A stretch of DNA of 64,000 nucleotides from Ophioderma brevispina (taxonomy: Eukaryota > Echinodermata > Ophiuroidea > Amphilepidida > Ophiodermatidae): the NCBI GenBank assembly GCA_023653785.1, contig JAMKCH010014213.1, forward strand, positions 20,746 to 84,745, given 5' to 3'. The notes under the pieces were generated by a model. It was not told the origin of the DNA and made no database searches. It saw only the letters and a program-made list of their open reading frames with translations. Position numbers and translations under genes: made by a program. This document shows positions 60,104 through 64,000 of this stretch, piece after piece (position 1 is the first letter of the stretch; every line of letters begins with the position of its first letter).

Positions 60104-62481
60104 ATGGCTTCGCCAGCAAACATGTTGCCTACGTCAAAGAGCCTGTCCGTCTGCTCCTCTGATACACAGTCAACTTCAATGTTTTCCCATGTTGCCCATG
60201 CATATACCTGTGAAGCACCCGTCTCCACGCCTTCTACTGAATATGCTACTGATGTTTACTTCGATCTCATTAATGTCGTAAAGGAAGACTTGAAGCACAA
60301 CATTAATCAAAGACGCCAGAGGGGAAAGGTATCGTGAAATTACTTCCGATGAAGAACGGGCCACGATTTTATCAGTAATTTGCCATTGCAAAGTACCAAT
60401 CCAAATACGAAAGAATTTGAGGGGGTGGGTATGTTGTAACTTTTATTAACTATTTGATTACAAATTCCATGGCAGCTCGTATAATTTGAAACAAAAATAT
60501 CTAGTTGTCAATACATTTAGGTTCTGGTTATGCTAGGTTTGTATCGTTTGACAAAAAGGGTAAGTGCTATTAATTACAAAATCAAACGTACATTTCATTT
60601 ATATTGTACCTTCATTTTTGAGACAGCACAAACAGGACGCCAGATTCACATTAGCATATCACCAGGAATGATGAAGCCATTGTATTGTCTTGGGCAATGT
60701 TTGGACAAGTACGGTCCTTGGCTTTTCCAACGAAGCCTTTGTGCTGCGCCAAACTGACCTCAATGTTCAAAACATGGGCGGGAGGCTTAGTTTACTCGTG
60801 ATTTTGTAAACAAAAATACACCAAAGATCATTGAGTGCAAGCTTTAAATTCCATGTGCCCCGCCTGGCCTTCTGATTTCTGTTCGTATATTTAGGCAATT
60901 TAGCTAGCCCTTTGGTTAAAGGAAGTATTTGTAATACAATTATTTTATGTCATTAAAAAAAGTTCTTGTCAAATAAAGCATATTCATTAGCTGTAATGGG
61001 CCATGTTAGTAGCGTCCGTATCATGGATACGCGCGGCCCTGGATCAGCTTACTCAGTTGAATAAATCCTGACACCACAAGAAGCCATTACCAATGACTTG
61101 TGGATACGCTAAGAAGATTAGCTGCAATGTTCAAGAAAGTCTTTAGCAGGCACCATAACCAAAATATGTCAAGGAATCTTACTCCAGATAGCAATACTGC
61201 ATTAACTATAGTAGATTCAACCCATCGTGTCACCATAGGAAACGTTTTGGACAGCGTCGATTAGTTGGAAGAGGAAAAAGAAAATATGTGGCCCAATTTA
61301 CCTGTTTCACCTGTTTCATGAAGGATAATCTGGCCTTTCAATTTGAAAGCATTTTTTTACATAAAGAGTGCAAAGATTTTTGTGTTCCTTCGTATCTGAA
61401 ACACGGGCGCTCAAAAGGTCAGCGGCATTCAACTCACCTGTTACACTTGAATACCATTGAAGCAATATACGATTAGAATGTTTTGAGGATTAATGTAGCT
61501 ATAAATGCGCTTACATTGACTTGAATGCTTTCATTAAGCATATAATTGATTTTTCCTTGCTAACGGACTACATGTTTTAATAGATTTAACATGGAATTTT
61601 AATATCCACCCACTGCACATGCCCCTCATTCAATGCCCATACCTTCGGAAAGTACTATAGAGGTGACACGATGGGTTGAATCTACTATAATTTCTTTTTC
61701 TCTCATTGGTTGGTTTAAATAATTTTGCCGAAGCTCAATCGGACATTCAAAACAATAATTTACACACACATTTTCTCATTTCTTTTCAAGCTGACTGAAG
61801 TCGAACAAAGAAAAAGAGAATTGAGAAAAGCAAGGAACCGCATTGCAGCAGCAAAATGCAGAGAAAAGAAGCGACAACAGACGATGCAATTAATGCAGGT
61901 GCGTGATTAGACTCTGAAATGATCAAATACCTCTGAAAGGTACAATGCAATAATAAATCTGCATACGAAATCAGGTCAGTCACTAAAATATCATGCAAAA
62001 ACCGAAGAGCGTTCTTTGGGCAAGACGATCATCCCAACGACACTGTTAAAAATGTTCTTAAAAACGTCGTTTAAACTGTCAGCCGGGACTCGAAACGTGC
62101 AAATAACTGGAAAAAAAGCAAATAACTGTAAAAAACTATTTAAAAAAACGACGTTTGAACTGTTCTAGGACCCAGCTGCCAGTTAAAACGACGTTTTTAA
62201 TGAACATTTTTAACAGTGTATCTAAATTTGCAACTTAACCTATAACTTGTCGGCGAGGTTTTCATTAAATTGCAAATGTCAATAGATAGTATCAAAATGA
62301 CTTCATCAACTACTACTCATCTATCAATGTATTTTTACAGGAATCGGAGAGGTTAGCCATCATTAACCGAGAATTGCAACAGCAAGCGGAGCGCCTCAAA
62401 GCAGAAAAGGCTTATCTAAGACAACTCCTTCAGGATCATTTGGCTGTTTGCCCTCTAAGAAAACATGGTCGTCGACTCTGA
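60104..62481 (+). CDS. ATF3/JDP2/FOS-like bZIP transcription factor, copy 3 (three exons)
   Basis: Predicted nuclear DNA-binding factor of 157 residues, close to JDP2 (163) and ATF3 (181). Exons: 60104-60328, 61791-61898 (108 nt) and 62341-62481, all joined in phase 0; the introns begin GT and end AG. Exon 1 starts MASPANMLPTSK and ends with DLINVVKEDLKHNINQRRQ, resembling the VKEEL block of ATF3. Exon 2 holds the basic region RKARNRIAAAKCREKKR (N-x7-R; the Cys shared with FOS/ATF3). The zipper has leucines at five successive heptad d positions, then His, and H-x3-C (HLAVCP) as in ATF3/FOS. The intron after MQLMQ sits where FOS and ATF3 have theirs. One doubt: the donor at 60329 (AAG|GTATCG) lies upstream of the position homologous to the other copies (60375), where the frame would be shifted. 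No AATAAA is seen within about 1.2 kb of the stop. Confidence 0.78.
61207..61689. mobile_element. 483-bp MITE in intron 1 of copy 3, perfect 28-bp TIRs
   Basis: The left end TATAGTAGATTCAACCCATC + GTGTCACC is matched exactly by the reverse complement of the right end (GGTGACACGATGGGTTGAAT + CTACTATA). TA at both outer edges could be a Tc1/mariner-type target duplication. No coding region. It ends about 100 bp before exon 2 and is the short, intact relative of the 33.6-kb element. Confidence 0.8.
62041..62218. mobile_element. 178-bp MITE in intron 2 of copy 3
   Basis: CACTGTTAAAAATGTTC and TAAAAACGTCGTTT at the left are mirrored at the right (AAACGACGTTTTTAATGAAC, TTTTTAACAGTG), giving ~50-bp arms with a few mismatches. 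No target duplication is obvious. No coding capacity. Confidence 0.75.
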
Positions 62482-64000
62482 GGTCAAGTTGCACAAGAAA
62501 AGGTTGGATGCGGCAAACAGACATGATTTGGTTGCGTTTACGGAGTAATCTTAGTAACCACCGTGTTGCAGAAATAGGAAATGATTCCTTGCTTTACGGC
62601 CATGGTTGAAATGGATGTTTTAGTCATGATAGTGTGGATATTGCTATGACAATCAAGATGGCACTTTAAAATAATCTGAACTTTGAACTTCCACTGTACA
62701 TTAGACTGAGTTCAGCAAGCCAAACCTACGCAATCGCCTTTGATGTGAGACGATGACGTCTCTGATGTAAGACGTGAAGACATGACAGAATCCTGATACA
62801 TATGACCTTTAATAGAGATAAGCAGCGATTTGCTAATCCGGAACATCGGGAAAAAATCACAAAAATCCATGTATTGGTATTTTTGTTCCTGACAAGGATG
62901 TGCTAACATAACCATCAAGTTGTTGGGTTGAAATCCGCATATTTAAGTCAAAACAGTACATTTTATCTGATTCTGGAATTTCGTATAAAAATTCCGACTT
63001 TGAAATTTAAAAAAACTCTCCCTACAGATGTTCCAGAATTTAAAGCTTGATATTGTGCATCATAACCCTTACATTATTGTTCTTTGTTTATTTTGTTCTG
63101 GTGTGCAGCGCAATCAGCTGTTTAGCTTACATTTTGAGTCCCATCACTGCATGTCAATTTGCTGCAGACGGTATGACAAATTTCTCAAATACTTCATTCT
63201 TTTAACTATTTGGTAATTTTCCCAAACATTAACGTACTTTGATAGAGTTGTACACATTTACCCCTAATTTATAAGCTAATACAAAAATATTTTAAAAATC
63301 GCATTATCGCTGCTTATCCCTTTAAAGGATTCATGTGATATTTCACGCTCATTAAAACATACACTTAAAACACATACGACGAAACTCTATACAACTTTAT
63401 GGTTATTTTGTATGTTAGTGAAAAAATAAGTGGTATTTTCCCAACCTTACGAATTCACGGATTTCACATTCTCCGCTTCAATTCATTGAAAGTGAGCTGA
63501 TGACATCACCAACGCAAGTACGCAAGCGCATCACGGGTTCGACGACTTCTGAAATCCCTGAGAGTTTCTTTCCCCGTTACATGAGTTCTGGCTTATAACG
63601 TCATAAGCCAACTTTATAAAGTCGCGCTAGCCGTGAATATTGAGTTATGGTCCATAATACTATAAAGTTCACTGTTTGTTTGTTGTTTGTTTGTTTTCTT
63701 TGTTTTATATATTGAACCGTTTGCTAAAGATATGCCGTGCGATTTTCATAACATCACTACAAACCAGTGAAATAAATTGGCTGTAGTTCTGCTGACACTG
63801 CTGACACTAGTTGAGCAGAATTACGCCAGTGTCCTTTGTGTTACAAATAATTATTTAAATTGGGCGCTGCAACATGTGCAACAAAGCATAAGTTGGTAAG
63901 GATATTATAGCAAAAAACCAAAATTATTGAACCTTAGATCATGTAGGAAATAAAGTTGTAAAATTTTTTATAAATTCCGTTAAAAATTGTTCCAATTTTA
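62482..64000. other. Downstream flank of copy 3
   Basis: The 3' UTR of copy 3 must begin here, but its end is unclear: the first AATAAA noticed is at about 63769. A GTTT microsatellite spans 63676-63712. No further gene is recognised up to the window edge. Confidence 0.3.

Overview
The window is animal nuclear DNA: AT-rich, intron-bearing and packed with decayed transposons, with no operons or long open frames. A lineage cannot be fixed by eye. The repeat types (tRNA-derived SINEs, jockey/CR1-type LINEs, a Ty3/Gypsy element, many foldback MITEs and a TU/FB-like foldback transposon) fit a marine invertebrate, perhaps an echinoderm or other non-vertebrate deuterostome. That is a tentative inference.

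The only recognisable host genes are three copies, all on the + strand, of a small basic leucine zipper (bZIP) transcription factor of the ATF3/JDP2/FOS type. Copy 3 (60104-62481) looks expressible: it has a TATA box and initiator, three phase-0 exons, a complete N-x7-R basic region, five heptad leucines and the family's terminal H-x3-C. Copy 1 (503-2553) keeps all three exons and the same splice phases, but has a disrupted exon 1 and a one-base insertion in an A-run of the basic-region exon. Copy 2 is a relic spread over 10 kb (exons at about 17.05, 20.32 and 27.19 kb), and its second intron has received a LINE that itself carries a nested CR1-type fragment. The window therefore records local duplication and uneven decay of one stress-type bZIP gene.

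Layout. 0-3 kb: copy 1, with a foldback MITE in intron 1. 3-9.5 kb: non-coding DNA with a G/C-run element, a GAGTGA-type MITE (7.0-7.4 kb) and an 889-bp foldback (8.58-9.47 kb). 9.5-12.5 kb: degenerate non-LTR retrotransposon A. 12.7-20 kb: palindrome clusters, low-complexity arrays, and exons 1 and 2 of copy 2. 20.8-24.5 kb: retrotransposon B, same family as A but inverted. 25-35 kb: dispersed repeats, exon 3 of copy 2, a SINE and a nested MITE pair. 35-40.3 kb: a minus-strand LINE whose 5' part and an embedded SINE-like unit are tandemly duplicated. 41.7 kb: a tRNA-like Pol III unit. 43.8-49.4 kb: a LINE split by a 4.5-kb element whose ends are inverted minisatellite arrays. 52-56 kb: a decayed Ty3/Gypsy element ending at inverted LTR-like sequences. 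56-60 kb: nothing recognised. 60-62.5 kb: copy 3, with one MITE in each intron.

Many frameshifts in the transposons, and possibly those in copies 1 and 3, lie in homopolymers or are single-base indels. Some breaks could therefore be residual long-read errors rather than biology.
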